DNA from: Desulforhopalus sp. IMCC35007
GTDB taxonomy: Bacteria; Desulfobacterota; Desulfobulbia; Desulfobulbales; Desulfocapsaceae
NCBI RefSeq assembly: GCF_005116575.1
Contig: NZ_SWCN01000008.1
Span: 124,001 to 188,000 of the forward strand
Reading direction: 5' to 3'
DNA: 64,000 nt
Shown: piece by piece, positions 19,678 through 29,167 of the stretch
How the letters are laid out: each line of letters starts with the position of its first letter
Position numbering within the stretch: the first letter of the stretch is position 1
The notes under the pieces: model-generated
What the model was told of the DNA's origin: nothing
Database searches by the model: none
Seen by the model: only the letters and a program-made list of their open reading frames with translations
Translations under genes and position numbers: made by a program

Positions 19678-19775
19678 AGAACACCTCTTTTGTTAAAAGT
19701 TAAAAAATATAAATAAAACTAACACCACAACAAAACTATGCATGGCATACTGAATCGTTATTCATTTCTAGGGCG

Positions 19776-19805
19776 TATATATAAAAATATTAGGAAAAAT
19801 GTCAA
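19776..19805 (-). promoter_or_regulatory. Sigma70-type promoter of sat
   Basis: On the minus strand a perfect -35 TTGACA (19800-19805) is followed after 16 or 18 bases by TATATA (19778-19783 or 19776-19781), in very AT-rich DNA. It lies about 100 bp upstream of the sat start with no gene between. Confidence 0.75.
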
Positions 19806-20480
19806 GCGAAAACCTCATTGACCATTATGCATTAAATCGGGTGAGCTGATATATTCAATGCAAGCCAACCTGCTTTGCCCTTAAAAGTAGCTGAGCATTA
19901 GCTACACAAATGAGTGCTAAGCAGAATCCACTCATAAAATTTTAATAACCCAGGCAGAACAATTCGTCTTAATTTCGGCTAACTGCGTTTCGCTGCTTCA
20001 CCCAAGAGCTGTTCCTGTTCTCGATTTTTATCCAAAGTGAGGAATACAATCAACTTGATTAGACAATTGGTAAAATGGTGCGTTTCTTCAAAAAGGTTGA
20101 ATCATACTTACGACTCATATTAGCAACAAACTGTCGAACCATAAAAAATTAAAGTAATATTAGCCTGATCTCCATTTTAGGATTCCTGCCACATGATAAA
20201 AAATACAGCGATTTAATTTATCGAATTACTTGAATTAGTGTTGAATAAAAGTTTATCATTTCTGTTGTACTTTTTATGGTTTTTGACGAAGAGATTTATC
20301 CACCTCTTTTCTACAACTATAAAAAAGATTAACAACATTGTATTATTTTATAAATATTTTTAACAATAGGCATGAAAACTTATAATTTCCTCTAGTTTTC
20401 TAAAAAAGGTACCGTTTACAAGGAATAGATAACCCTTTAATTAAACGTCTTTTATACCAAATTACATACTACAACAAATG
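19806..20480. other. Long AT-rich intergenic region between sat and the pilin operon
   Basis: About 675 bp with no convincing ORF on either strand. It becomes strongly AT-rich toward the pilus operon. A 6-bp inverted repeat (GTAGCT..AGCTAC) lies near 19887-19905. I see no RNA gene or mobile element. Confidence 0.6.
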
Positions 20481-20483
20481 GAC

Positions 20484-20499
20484 TGGTTTACATTTTGCA
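20484..20499 (+). promoter_or_regulatory. Candidate sigma54 (-24/-12) promoter of the minor pilin operon
   Basis: TGGTTTACATTTTGCA has GG (20485-20486) and GC (20497-20498) separated by exactly ten bases, with the TTGCA -12 element. The predicted transcription start is near 20510, 27 bp before fimT. A PilR-type sigma54 activator is encoded in the same locus. Confidence 0.65.
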
Positions 20500-20536
20500 G
20501 ACTATTTTAAAAACTCCACTTTAACAGACACCTAAT

Positions 20537-21115
20537 ATGAAAAATAAAAACATCTATAACTCAAAAAGGCCACAAGGATTTACATTAATTGAAATTCTTA
20601 TTGTTGTTGCGATTATAGGTATTATGGCCGCAGTAGCGGTACCAAACATCATGCAATGGATGCCGAACTTACGTTTAAAACAGGGGGCTAGAGACTTACT
20701 TTCAGCAATGCAAAAGGCAAAACTCGAGGCTGTCAAAGAAAACAGGACTGCAATAGTAGCACTAACAACTGTGAATTGTTCTGCAGCACCTGTTACCAGT
20801 GTCCCGAGTCCAGGGGGCAGTTACCGTATCTTCATTGACGACGGTGGCGGAATTCCAGCCAATGCTAACAACCAAACAGAAGACGTCGGTGAAACTTTAG
20901 TAACTGCGGGGACGATGCCACAAAATGTAGCTCTTTGTGCAAATGCCAATGGACATACGATGGATTTTCCTGGAGCATGGACCGGCTTCACCTCCCAGGG
21001 ATTTCCACAAAATCTTCCTCCGGCTGGAGGCAAGGGTACCGCCACGATAGTTAACGATCAAAACCAAGTCTATACACTGACCGTGTCAACAGCCGGTGTA
21101 ATTCGATTACAGTAG
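20537..21115 (+). CDS. fimT: Type IV pilus minor pilin, FimT/GspH family
   Basis: 192 residues. The class III prepilin signal is cut between G14 and F15 ([22 protein letters not shown]), leaving Phe1 and Glu5 in the mature protein. The hydrophobic helix is followed by LRLKQGARDLLSAMQKAKLEAVKENRT, typical of FimT/GspH. The C-terminal domain is small and beta-rich with two cysteines. Minor pilins of this set prime pilus assembly and form the tip with PilY1. It is the first gene of a six-gene operon. Confidence 0.9.
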   Translation: MKNKNIYNSKRPQGFTLIEILIVVAIIGIMAAVAVPNIMQWMPNLRLKQGARDLLSAMQKAKLEAVKENRTAIVALTTVNCSAAPVTSVPSPGGSYRIFIDDGGGIPANANNQTEDVGETLVTAGTMPQNVALCANANGHTMDFPGAWTGFTSQGFPQNLPPAGGKGTATIVNDQNQVYTLTVSTAGVIRLQ

Positions 21116-21127
21116 AAAGGAAGATAT

Positions 21128-21910
21128 ATGCTAAAAAACTATCATGAGGATGGATTCACCCTGGTTGAGGTGATGATCGCCCTGCTAATGGCGGGAATTA
21201 TGGTGGCTGCTATTTTCACTGCCTTTACCACACAGCACAAGAGTTACACGATGCAGGAACTAGTGGCCGAGATGCAGCAGAACCTGCGGGTGGCTCAATA
21301 CGGCCTTACCACAAATATCAGGATGGCAGGATACGATCCCGGAGGGAAAGCAGGTGCTGGTTTTGTCTCTGCTGATGTTTCCCGGTTTAATTTCACCGTT
21401 GATATCATAAATAGTGCGGGGCCCACACCTGAATATGATGGAGATGTTGGTGATCTCAATGAAAATATCACGATAGGTTTTTCAGCCGGCAACGATGGTG
21501 ATAATAACGGGTTAGCCGATGACACAGACGGAGACGGTGAGGCGGATGTAGCTACAATGATTTTAGAGAATAAGGACAACCTAGCAGCAATTACTGTTCC
21601 TCCTCAGGACTGGGCATTTGCCGATAATATCGAAGCGATTGAGTTTCAGTATTTGGATGAAGACGGCAATATTCTGGCAACACCAATGGCCGCAGGCTCT
21701 GCCCAACTCGACGATATTCGTTCCATCCGGGTTTCCATACTTGCCAGGGCCTCCAGGCCTGACCCGAACTTCCTCAACCAATCGGTTTATACCCCTGCGT
21801 CAGGTGTGGCCTGGGACCTGAATGGTGCTGCTGCCGGAAATGCGGCAAATGATAATTTCAGAAGACGGCTGTTGATCACTACTATACATTGCCGGAACAT
21901 GGGGTTGTAA
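21128..21910 (+). CDS. pilW: Type IV pilus minor pilin, PilW family
   Basis: 260 residues with an early prepilin cleavage site (DG/FTLVEVMIALLMAGIM, after residue 9) and the PilW-type continuation FTTQHKSYTMQELVAEMQQNLR. Mid-protein it carries an Asp-rich loop, NDGDNNGLADDTDGDGEAD (about residues 121-139), which resembles calcium-binding repeats. Starts 12 bp after fimT and ends 1 bp before pilV. Part of the tip/priming complex by family. Confidence 0.9.
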   Translation: MLKNYHEDGFTLVEVMIALLMAGIMVAAIFTAFTTQHKSYTMQELVAEMQQNLRVAQYGLTTNIRMAGYDPGGKAGAGFVSADVSRFNFTVDIINSAGPTPEYDGDVGDLNENITIGFSAGNDGDNNGLADDTDGDGEADVATMILENKDNLAAITVPPQDWAFADNIEAIEFQYLDEDGNILATPMAAGSAQLDDIRSIRVSILARASRPDPNFLNQSVYTPASGVAWDLNGAAAGNAANDNFRRRLLITTIHCRNMGL

Positions 21911-21911
21911 T

Positions 21912-22370
21912 ATGAAACAATTAAAGAATCAAAAAGGTTTTACTTTACTTGAGGTTCTCATCGCTCTTGTTATTTTGGCCATCGGCATACTGACAGTTGC
22001 AGCGATGCAGACTACCGCTATTCGAGGTAATGCGACCGCCAGCCACATGACTATAGCCAATGCATCGACCACAGACTTGTTTGAACGTCTTTTGAATGTG
22101 AGCTATGACGATGCACTTCTTACTGATGGTGTCCACACCGACGCAGAAATAGTAACGGTACCAGCATTCGTTCTACCAGACAACGTCACTGGCATTACCT
22201 GGACCGTTAAGACCGGTACAAGTACCGATGGTGTCGATGATGATGGCGATACAGATATTGATGAAGGTGATGAAGTGGGTATAAAATTCATTAACATGAC
22301 CGTCACTTACAGCGATGGCGGTAGGAATAAAACTCGCGTTATTAATTTTTTCAAACATGAGCTACTTTGA
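21912..22370 (+). CDS. pilV: Type IV pilus minor pilin, PilV family
   Basis: 152 residues with prepilin signal KG/FTLLEVLIALVILAIGIL (cleavage after residue 9) and the PilV-type AAMQTTAIRGNATASHMTIA stretch. An Asp-rich loop TDGVDDDGDTDIDEGDE (about residues 100-116) could bind calcium. The last codons overlap the pilX ATG in an ATGA arrangement, implying translational coupling. Confidence 0.9.
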   Translation: MKQLKNQKGFTLLEVLIALVILAIGILTVAAMQTTAIRGNATASHMTIANASTTDLFERLLNVSYDDALLTDGVHTDAEIVTVPAFVLPDNVTGITWTVKTGTSTDGVDDDGDTDIDEGDEVGIKFINMTVTYSDGGRNKTRVINFFKHELL

Positions 22371-22924
22371 TGAATAATTCACAAAACAAATTTTTAAGGC
22401 CTGGCAAAGATGAGCATGGGTTCGCCTTGGTTACAGCATTGCTTGTTTTGGTGGTACTCACACTCATTGGTTTTTCTGCAATGAATACAACTACTTTTGA
22501 AATTCAGGTTGCCGGAAATGAGAAAAGCGCGGCAGATCGTTTTTTTGCAGCAGACAGTGGATGGAAACAGGCCGGGTCCTGGCTGAACAGTCACGCCTCT
22601 GCTCCTGAATTTTACAATCTGTTAAACCCGATTGCCACCCCAGCAAAGGACTCCATGAATTATTCAACCGACGATTTCGTTCGTAATTTTGGAGGTGGTG
22701 CCTATCTGGCTTTGGAACCTCCTTTTGCGGCGAATACCGAAGATGGCAGGATTAATAATACTCAAAGTATCCCCTACTGGTATAGAGTTGTGTACATCAA
22801 CGATGAAGCTGCCGTTGACTTTGGAACTGGATACAGGAATTTTATATATTTTGCTGAATCCTACGCCGACAACACGGCCAATATCTCAACACGATTAAGC
22901 AGAGTATTCAAGGTAGGATATTAG
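22367..22924 (+). CDS. pilX: Type IV pilus minor pilin, PilX family
   Basis: 185 residues. The N terminus (HG/FALVTALLVLVVLTLIGFSA, cleavage after residue 18) has the PilX form in which the glutamate at mature position 5 is absent. It is followed by NTTTFEIQVAGNEKSADRFFAADSG-type sequence seen in PilX. The ATG overlaps the pilV stop. It sits between pilV and pilY1, the standard gene order. Confidence 0.9.
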   Translation: MMNNSQNKFLRPGKDEHGFALVTALLVLVVLTLIGFSAMNTTTFEIQVAGNEKSAADRFFAADSGWKQAGSWLNSHASAPEFYNLLNPIATPAKDSMNYSTDDFVRNFGGGAYLALEPPFAANTEDGRINNTQSIPYWYRVVYINDEAAVDFGTGYRNFIYFAESYADNTANISTRLSRVFKVGY

Positions 22925-22955
22925 CAATTTTTCAATGGTTACGTAGGAGAAATTT

Positions 22956-25900
22956 ATGTATTTGAAAACAGTAGCAAACAAGATGCCGTATCTATTTCGT
23001 CTTTCACTGCTGATCGTGATCTCCATGGTTGCTACAGAGGCTAAAACAGCCTGTCTTGTCGACAAGGATGGCACGTACATTGAGGCAGAACACTTTACCG
23101 GGAGCTCACAACTTGCGTCATCTCCCACCTCCGTGAATCAGTTTACTCTACTCGACGATGCAAGTTATAGTAACGGGCAAGCGTTAGTATCTGGAACTGG
23201 TGGCTATGCGGCAAATACACCGGGAAATGAAGTAAAAGAATATGAATTGACTTTTCCAGAGGTAGGTACGTATCAGATCTGGATGCGAGGGCGTTCCGGA
23301 GGTGATGGCAATAGCGACTCAATGTTTTTCACCCTTGATAACCAGACATGGAAGGCATGGAATTACGGTGGCAATAATTCCAGCATCACCTGGACGTCAT
23401 CGATGCAGGTGGGTGGAGACAACACGATTGAAGTAACCGTTATTACCCCAGGAACCCATACCCTTAAAATCGCCATGCGCGAAGACAATAGTATCATTGA
23501 TGGATTCTATATCACTAAGGGGTCGGAGGTGCCTGACAATACTTTTATGGACCCAACGGTCAAAACCGTCCTCAACCCTCAACTTGGCTGTGTTGGTGCT
23601 TATTGGTCAACAGATAACAACTTGGTTGGTGTAACAAATTACTATGGCTATAACGCCCCTTCCACTACTGTAACAATTACCAATATCGGTGAAGATGATA
23701 CCCAGGCAGCCACTATTTCCGTGGATCAAAGCTGGGTCAATATAGACGATACCAGTATGGCTGCACTTTTAGCCGGTGACTCCCATACAATTACTCTCAG
23801 TTTTGCCACTGCTGCTTTAGCTGTTGGTACACACAGCGCTGAGATTACGATCACTGGTGGCGCAAACAATAGCGGACTCACTATCCCTATCACCCTGCTG
23901 GTAAAGGATGCACCGGCCACGGCTGCTTGCGGGGAAGTACCACTTTACGCGCAAAATCTTGTAACTCCTGCCATCATGGTGCAGCTCGACTCTTCGGGCA
24001 GTATGAATACGAGCATGACGCTTGCAACTACAGTTGGCCAAAACACCAGTTCTCTGACAACCATCGTTCAAAACATTGTTAATCGTACGAATTGGCAACC
24101 GAACAATGCAATGGGTTTTGTTATCAGCGGAACCGGAATTAGAAGAGCATGGTCATACGATGGCAACGTTAATAATGCTCCCGTACTCAGCATTACATAT
24201 AGCTCTGGAACGGGAAATACAGTTACTGTAGAACAAAACATATTCGGCTCCGGTAATGATATTCAAGGTTCTACAGGTAACATTAATACAACAGCAACCT
24301 ATTTAGAACTAGGCCGTTCAGGTGAACCTGTAGGGTTACGTTTTACCGATGTGAATGTTCCACAAGGCGCCACGATAACCAGCGCGTATATAACCTTCAC
24401 GGCATACCAGCCAGATGCCGCGACATCAAACTTGACGATTAGAGGTGTAGCTGAGGACAATGTTACAGATATCACGACCACCCCGAATCTAACGAGTTCA
24501 GTTACATGGTCACCGTCAACATGGAGAGCATCAATGCAACGAATTGATATTGCAGAAGATGTCCTTTCAGAGGTTTTTCAGGATCAAACAATTTCCTGGG
24601 GATTTGCCACCTGGGAAGGAGGAAACTGTAATAGTTCAGGTTCGGATGATGCTCCTGACTACTATACCGACTATGTGGTCGGTTGCCACGAACATGATCA
24701 AACACATTACGATGCATTACAGCAACATGTTTACGACGGTTATACCGCTGGCTGTACTCCACTGGTTCCAACAATGCGTGCAGGTCTGGAGTATTTTAAA
24801 GGGAATCGCTCAGATAACAATTACGGTGAACCCTATACTATACTGAGCTGTCAACCAAGAATCTTGGTTATTGTTACCGACGGACAAGGAAACACTGCCA
24901 CAGACAATACCCGCATTGACACTGTTGTTGATGATTTAATAGCTGAAGGTGTAAGTATTGTTACTGTAGGATTCGGACTGACGAATGCCGCTCAACTCGA
25001 TCGCATTGTACAAAAAATGCAGACTGCTGGCGAAGCCGATGATGAGGATGATCTGTTTCATCTGCACAATGAAGATGCCAACGGTGTAGCGATTCCTTTC
25101 ATGGCACAAAACAGGCAGGAATTTATTGACGCAATGAATGACATTGTCAAAGCCGTTAAAGCACAGGTATTTTACGGCTCTTCTCCAGCTGCGACAACTT
25201 CTGCCTCCGATGACACTATAGGAGTTTTACTCAACGCTTCTTTTGATGCAAGTGATTGGTCTGGATCACTTACGGCTAAGGAATTCGATGCCTTTACTGG
25301 TGAGTTAAACCCTATAGCAAAGTGGACGACGACAACTACCCTCGCAGGCGCCACCATTAATGGTTTTATAGCTGACAGTATTGGAACTGTGACGGCTTAC
25401 AACGAAGCAAGTATTACTGGGGACAATTTTCTCTGCAAGCCTATGGGTGATATTATCAATTCGGTTCCAAAACTTATTGCAGACCCACCCTATTTTTATA
25501 AGTTCGACAATTATTCTAGCTTTAAATATAACGGAAATGTGAGAGCCAGAGACGATTTAGCGTATGTGGCTTCAAATGATGGTGCGCTTCATGCATTTCT
25601 GATAAGTGATGGGACTGAAAAATGGCGCTTTTACCCATCTGCCGTCACTGCTGAATTAGGTTTGGCCACTACCAGTGCGGTGGACGATATGTGTTCATCT
25701 GCCTACTGTCACAAATTTCTTCTCGATGGGTCCCCTCAAGCGGCAGATGTTAATGTCTATGAAGATGCTATTAGCACTGTAAAGGAGTGGAAGACCATTT
25801 TAGTTACAGGACAGGGAAAAGGGGGAGGATCATTTTTTGGCCTCGATGTTACCTACGGTAATGATTTTGTCGCTGCTACGAATCCCAGTAAATTATTATG

Positions 25901-27170
25901 GGAGTATAGCAGCGGTGACCTGGGTCTAGCCACATCCACACCTGTCACCCAAAGAGTATCTGTTTTTGAAGAATCATCAATTGCTCCGACTGTTGCAACC
26001 TCTGAAAGCAGCTGGGTTACTTTCTTTGGCTCGGGTTCTGCCTCAACAACGCTGCTGCAATCAGAAAAACAGGCATATATTTTTGCCATAAATAGTTGGG
26101 ATGCAAGCCCTGTTTGGGAAGATTTAGCCGAAAACGATGTTGCCAGTGTAAAACTTTCTGCTACTGAATTAAAAAATGATAAACCAGCATCACCCATTGT
26201 CGTTGATATTTTTAACGACGATTATCTCTACGATGCCTTATATGCCGGAAATCTTTATGGCAACATGTATCGAGTGAGCAATATTGGCGTTAATCAGGTC
26301 CCCGTTGTTCAGGAAATTTATGACTCAGGTCTTACAGATCATACATCTCCGGTGACCGCTAAAGCCGAAGTAGCATATGCAGACAATAATGACTACTGGG
26401 TCTATTTTGGTACCGGACGCTATGAGGACCAAGTCGATAAATTCACTGTAGATCAGCAGTACTTTTTCGCATTACAGGAAAATTTTGATACCCCAGATAA
26501 TACCGACTCCAGCAAAGATGAACTTCATGAAGTCGCTGAAAAAAACACTCCATTTACAATGAGTGACCTGGTCGTTCTTACAACAGGTATTGTTGAAGGG
26601 TATGCAATTGACAGTGACGGTAACCGCGTGGATCAGGATGGAAATGGTAATATTGACGCTGATGATTTACTGAAATATAGAACCCTTAGTTGTCCTTTTC
26701 CTGATACGGACGGTAACTGTAACCCCGATGCTGAGTCCTGGGTTTTAAAGCTGGCTATACCAACAGATAGCGGTAGCGAAAGAGTTATATCTCGGCCTCT
26801 CATTGTTGCAGGAATTGCGTTTTTCGCAACTTTTGTACCTGATAGTGACGTTTGTGCTGGCGATGGAGACACGTGGCTCTTCGCTATAGATATGAAAACT
26901 GGCGGAATCGTCAGTAATGCAGTCTTTGATTTGAACGACGATGGCACATTTGATTCCTCTACTGACAGGCAAATCAAAACAGGTCTGACAGACGAAACAA
27001 CGACTCTTATTGGTGGAATATATATAGGTGAAGGAAAACCTACAGATGAATTAGTATTGCATAATGATATTTTATTTGTGGGTACAAGTACCCAACCGCC
27101 TTTACCAATTAAAGTCAACTTGCCCGACCAGCGTGCAAAACTGAAGGCATGGAGACAGAAATTCAATTAA
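22956..27170 (+). CDS. pilY1: Large PilY1-type pilus tip/adhesion protein with extra N-terminal domains
   Basis: 1404 residues. A signal peptide occupies about residues 1-30. Residues about 35-190 resemble a carbohydrate-binding module (IEAEHF, GTYQIWMRGRS, GTHTLKIAMRED). About 200-317 is an immunoglobulin/BACON-like domain. A von Willebrand A domain begins with the MIDAS motif DSSGSM at 345-350. It appears interrupted at about 355-526 by a beta domain, then resumes at QRIDIAEDVLSEV. The beta-propeller PilY1 C-terminal domain fills about 790-1380 and contains an EF-hand-like loop at 1226-1237 (DQDGNGNIDADD). PilY1 acts at the pilus tip in assembly, adhesion and surface sensing. Family assignment is firm; the domain-insertion reading is by eye. 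Confidence 0.9.
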   Translation: MYLKTVANKMPYLFRLSLLIVISMVATEAKTACLVDKDGTYIEAEHFTGSSQLASSPTSVNQFTLLDDASYSNGQALVSGTGGYAANTPGNEVKEYELTFPEVGTYQIWMRGRSGGDGNSDSMFFTLDNQTWKAWNYGGNNSSITWTSSMQVGGDNTIEVTVITPGTHTLKIAMREDNSIIDGFYITKGSEVPDNTFMDPTVKTVLNPQLGCVGAYWSTDNNLVGVTNYYGYNAPSTTVTITNIGEDDTQAATISVDQSWVNIDDTSMAALLAGDSHTITLSFATAALAVGTHSAEITITGGANNSGLTIPITLLVKDAPATAACGEVPLYAQNLVTPAIMVQLDSSGSMNTSMTLATTVGQNTSSLTTIVQNIVNRTNWQPNNAMGFVISGTGIRRAWSYDGNVNNAPVLSITYSSGTGNTVTVEQNIFGSGNDIQGSTGNINTTATYLELGRSGEPVGLRFTDVNVPQGATITSAYITFTAYQPDAATSNLTIRGVAEDNVTDITTTPNLTSSVTWSPSTWRASMQRIDIAEDVLSEVFQDQTISWGFATWEGGNCNSSGSDDAPDYYTDYVVGCHEHDQTHYDALQQHVYDGYTAGCTPLVPTMRAGLEYFKGNRSDNNYGEPYTILSCQPRILVIVTDGQGNTATDNTRIDTVVDDLIAEGVSIVTVGFGLTNAAQLDRIVQKMQTAGEADDEDDLFHLHNEDANGVAIPFMAQNRQEFIDAMNDIVKAVKAQVFYGSSPAATTSASDDTIGVLLNASFDASDWSGSLTAKEFDAFTGELNPIAKWTTTTTLAGATINGFIADSIGTVTAYNEASITGDNFLCKPMGDIINSVPKLIADPPYFYKFDNYSSFKYNGNVRARDDLAYVASNDGALHAFLISDGTEKWRFYPSAVTAELGLATTSAVDDMCSSAYCHKFLLDGSPQAADVNVYEDAISTVKEWKTILVTGQGKGGGSFFGLDVTYGNDFVAATNPSKLLWEYSSGDLGLATSTPVTQRVSVFEESSIAPTVATSESSWVTFFGSGSASTTLLQSEKQAYIFAINSWDASPVWEDLAENDVASVKLSATELKNDKPASPIVVDIFNDDYLYDALYAGNLYGNMYRVSNIGVNQVPVVQEIYDSGLTDHTSPVTAKAEVAYADNNDYWVYFGTGRYEDQVDKFTVDQQYFFALQENFDTPDNTDSSKDELHEVAEKNTPFTMSDLVVLTTGIVEGYAIDSDGNRVDQDGNGNIDADDLLKYRTLSCPFPDTDGNCNPDAESWVLKLAIPTDSGSERVISRPLIVAGIAFFATFVPDSDVCAGDGDTWLFAIDMKTGGIVSNAVFDLNDDGTFDSSTDRQIKTGLTDETTTLIGGIYIGEGKPTDELVLHNDILFVGTSTQPPLPIKVNLPDQRAKLKAWRQKFN

Positions 27171-27217
27171 TGTAGCAGTATCTAAACATACTATTGTTGT
27201 GCAAGATGAGGTTTGAT

Positions 27218-27613
27218 ATGAAAACGATATATTTATTCACACTTATTTGTCTCCTGGGGTTTTCAGGACTTTATTCGAGTGTTTTTGCTGCGGATACTGA
27301 AACGGAAAGACTGGAGATTATCGATCAGGTATATGAAATGGCTCCTGATGGTAGTTATTTACAAATTGGTGACTACGGAATAACCGAAGTTGAAAATATC
27401 TGGCGAGAAGATTCCTCCGGAGAAAAGATAAGTCTTCCTTTAAATCGAATTCAAACAGGTTCTACTGTCAAGGCACGAATCGTTGCAAATGAGACTCCCG
27501 GAATGTGGACAGCCGAAGAAATATATCTGATCGATGAAGGTGAACAAAAAGAGGTTAAAAATGAACCAAGTAGTAGTGAAATTCGTCTTGAAAATGGTAC
27601 TTGGAAAAATTAG
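27218..27613 (+). CDS. Small secreted protein downstream of pilY1 (possibly PilY2-like)
   Basis: About 131 residues from the ATG at 27218, which has GAGG seven bases upstream; the open frame starts at a TTG at 27194. A signal peptide (YLFTLICLLGFSGLYSSVFA) is followed by a small acidic domain: IIDQVYEMAPDGSYLQIGDYG and VKARIVANE. This is similar in size and style to the beta-barrel proteins found after pilY1 in pseudomonads. It is the last gene of the operon and ends at a terminator. Similarity to PilY2 is an impression, not established. Confidence 0.7.
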   Translation: MKTIYLFTLICLLGFSGLYSSVFAADTETERLEIIDQVYEMAPDGSYLQIGDYGITEVENIWREDSSGEKISLPLNRIQTGSTVKARIVANETPGMWTAEEIYLIDEGEQKEVKNEPSSSEIRLENGTWKN

Positions 27614-27635
27614 CTACATCCTTTTCCTTTGAAAC

Positions 27636-27666
27636 AAAAAGGCTCTCTGAAAAGAGAGCCTTTTTG
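27636..27666 (+). terminator. Terminator of the minor pilin operon
   Basis: A perfect 8-bp stem GGCTCTCT (27641-27648) / AGAGAGCC (27653-27660) with a GAAA tetraloop is followed by a T-run. The left A-run would also serve the convergent pilR transcript in part. Confidence 0.92.
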
Positions 27667-27746
27667 TTATCTCATTTTAAATCATCGATACAAATTAACA
27701 ATATCTTCACAACAAGATTATTCAAATACACACAATACCTACTCCA

Positions 27747-29117
27747 CTACACCTCAATATATTCCTTTATCTTATTGAGAAGCGAAGGATAACTTATTTC
27801 TAAAATATCGGCAGCCTTGCTTTTGTTTCCATCTACTGAGTGCAATGCACTGGATATCAGTTTTGCCTCAACTATTTTGCGGGCCTTTTTTAATGAAAGG
27901 GTTCCAAGTAAATCGACAAGATCATCACTGTTTTTTGCAGGCCTTGCTGTAGCTACAAAATTATCTATTTCCAATATATGTCCATCGGATAATATTGCGG
28001 CACGCTCAATGACATTCTCCAATTCTCTGACATTGCCGGGCCAATCATGACGCATCAGTAGCTGCATTGCGCTTGGGGATATTCCAGTAATTTGTACGCC
28101 TATATTTCTATTTATTTTGTCTATAAAAAAAGAAGTTAAACCAGAAATTTCATCTTTACGATCCCTCAGAGGCGGGAGGTGAAAAGCAACGACATTCAAT
28201 CTGTAAAATAGATCTTTGCGAAAGGTGCCATCAAAAACTGCTGATTCAAGATTTTGGGAGGTTGCCGCAATGATTCGTACATTAATCTTTCTTGCCTGTA
28301 GCGCTCCAACGGGCTTTATTTCTCCTTCTTGTAAAACGCGAAGAAATTTAACTTGCAGGGAAATAGGCAACTCCCCTATTTCATCAAGAAACAACGTACC
28401 ATTATTTGCTTCTTCAAAGAGGCCTTTCTTGTCTGAATTTGCTCCAGTAAATGAACCTTTGACATAACCGAAAAATTCACTCTCCAGCAACTCTGACGGA
28501 AAACTGCCACAATTAACTGCGACAAATGGCTTATCCTGCCTTGGACCAGATTGCACTATTCCTCTCGCAAACAATTCTTTACCAGTACCACTTTCTCCAG
28601 TAATCAGTACACTTGAATCATATTGAGCAATTTTTTTTGCGATACTGATCAAGCCAAGCATTTTCTTATTGACAACAACCATTGCCTCGAAACCACGTTG
28701 ACCTTGTAACTCCTTTACCTGTTGTCTGAGAATTTTGTTCTCTCGTCGCAACTCTTCACGCTCACCCGCTTTTTTTAAAGCAAGTAAAACCTCCCCACTC
28801 TTAAATGGCTTGGTTATAAAATCATACGCTCCAAACTTCATGGCCTCCACAGCACTATCAATTGTGCCGTAGGCAGACATCATGATAACTACAACCTGTA
28901 TTTTTTCTTCTCGTAATTTTTGCAGAAATGCCAGGCCATCCATCTTCGGCATTTTCAAATCACAGAGGATGAGGTCGAATTGGCCCTTGATAACTGCCTC
29001 AATTCCCTGCAGCCCGTCTTTGGCCAGAGAAACTTCATATCCTGCGCGACTCGTCATAACAGAGAGCATATGCCGCATGTTCTCTTCATCATCGATTATT
29101 AATAATTTCTCCGCCAT
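27747..29117 (-). CDS. pilR: Sigma54-dependent response regulator, PilR-like
   Basis: 456 residues. The receiver domain has D9/D10, phospho-acceptor D53 and K104. A central AAA+ domain carries Walker A GESGTGKE (174-181) and Walker B TLFLDE (241-246). The sigma54-contact loop reads GSFTGA (221-226), with serine in place of the usual alanine. A Fis-type helix-turn-helix ends the protein (KSKAADILEISYPSLLNKI). It lies 50 bp downstream of the histidine kinase and within the pilus cluster, so a PilR role is likely: activating pilin promoters with RNA polymerase-sigma54. The naming rests on context; other NtrC-family regulators look similar. Confidence 0.88.
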   Translation of the reverse strand: MAEKLLIIDDEENMRHMLSVMTSRAGYEVSLAKDGLQGIEAVIKGQFDLILCDLKMPKMDGLAFLQKLREEKIQVVVIMMSAYGTIDSAVEAMKFGAYDFITKPFKSGEVLLALKKAGEREELRRENKILRQQVKELQGQRGFEAMVVVNKKMLGLISIAKKIAQYDSSVLITGESGTGKELFARGIVQSGPRQDKPFVAVNCGSFPSELLESEFFGYVKGSFTGANSDKKGLFEEANNGTLFLDEIGELPISLQVKFLRVLQEGEIKPVGALQARKINVRIIAATSQNLESAVFDGTFRKDLFYRLNVVAFHLPPLRDRKDEISGLTSFFIDKINRNIGVQITGISPSAMQLLMRHDWPGNVRELENVIERAAILSDGHILEIDNFVATARPAKNSDDLVDLLGTLSLKKARKIVEAKLISSALHSVDGNKSKAADILEISYPSLLNKIKEYIEV

Positions 29118-29167
29118 AACATCAGTACAGTAAACTATGGTGCAGAATACTTTCAGATTTTATCATC

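Noticed and set aside
26633-27166. 177-residue minus-strand ORF inside pilY1
   Set aside because: Lies wholly antisense to the conserved PilY1 C terminus and reads as low-complexity Ser/Pro sequence; a shadow frame.
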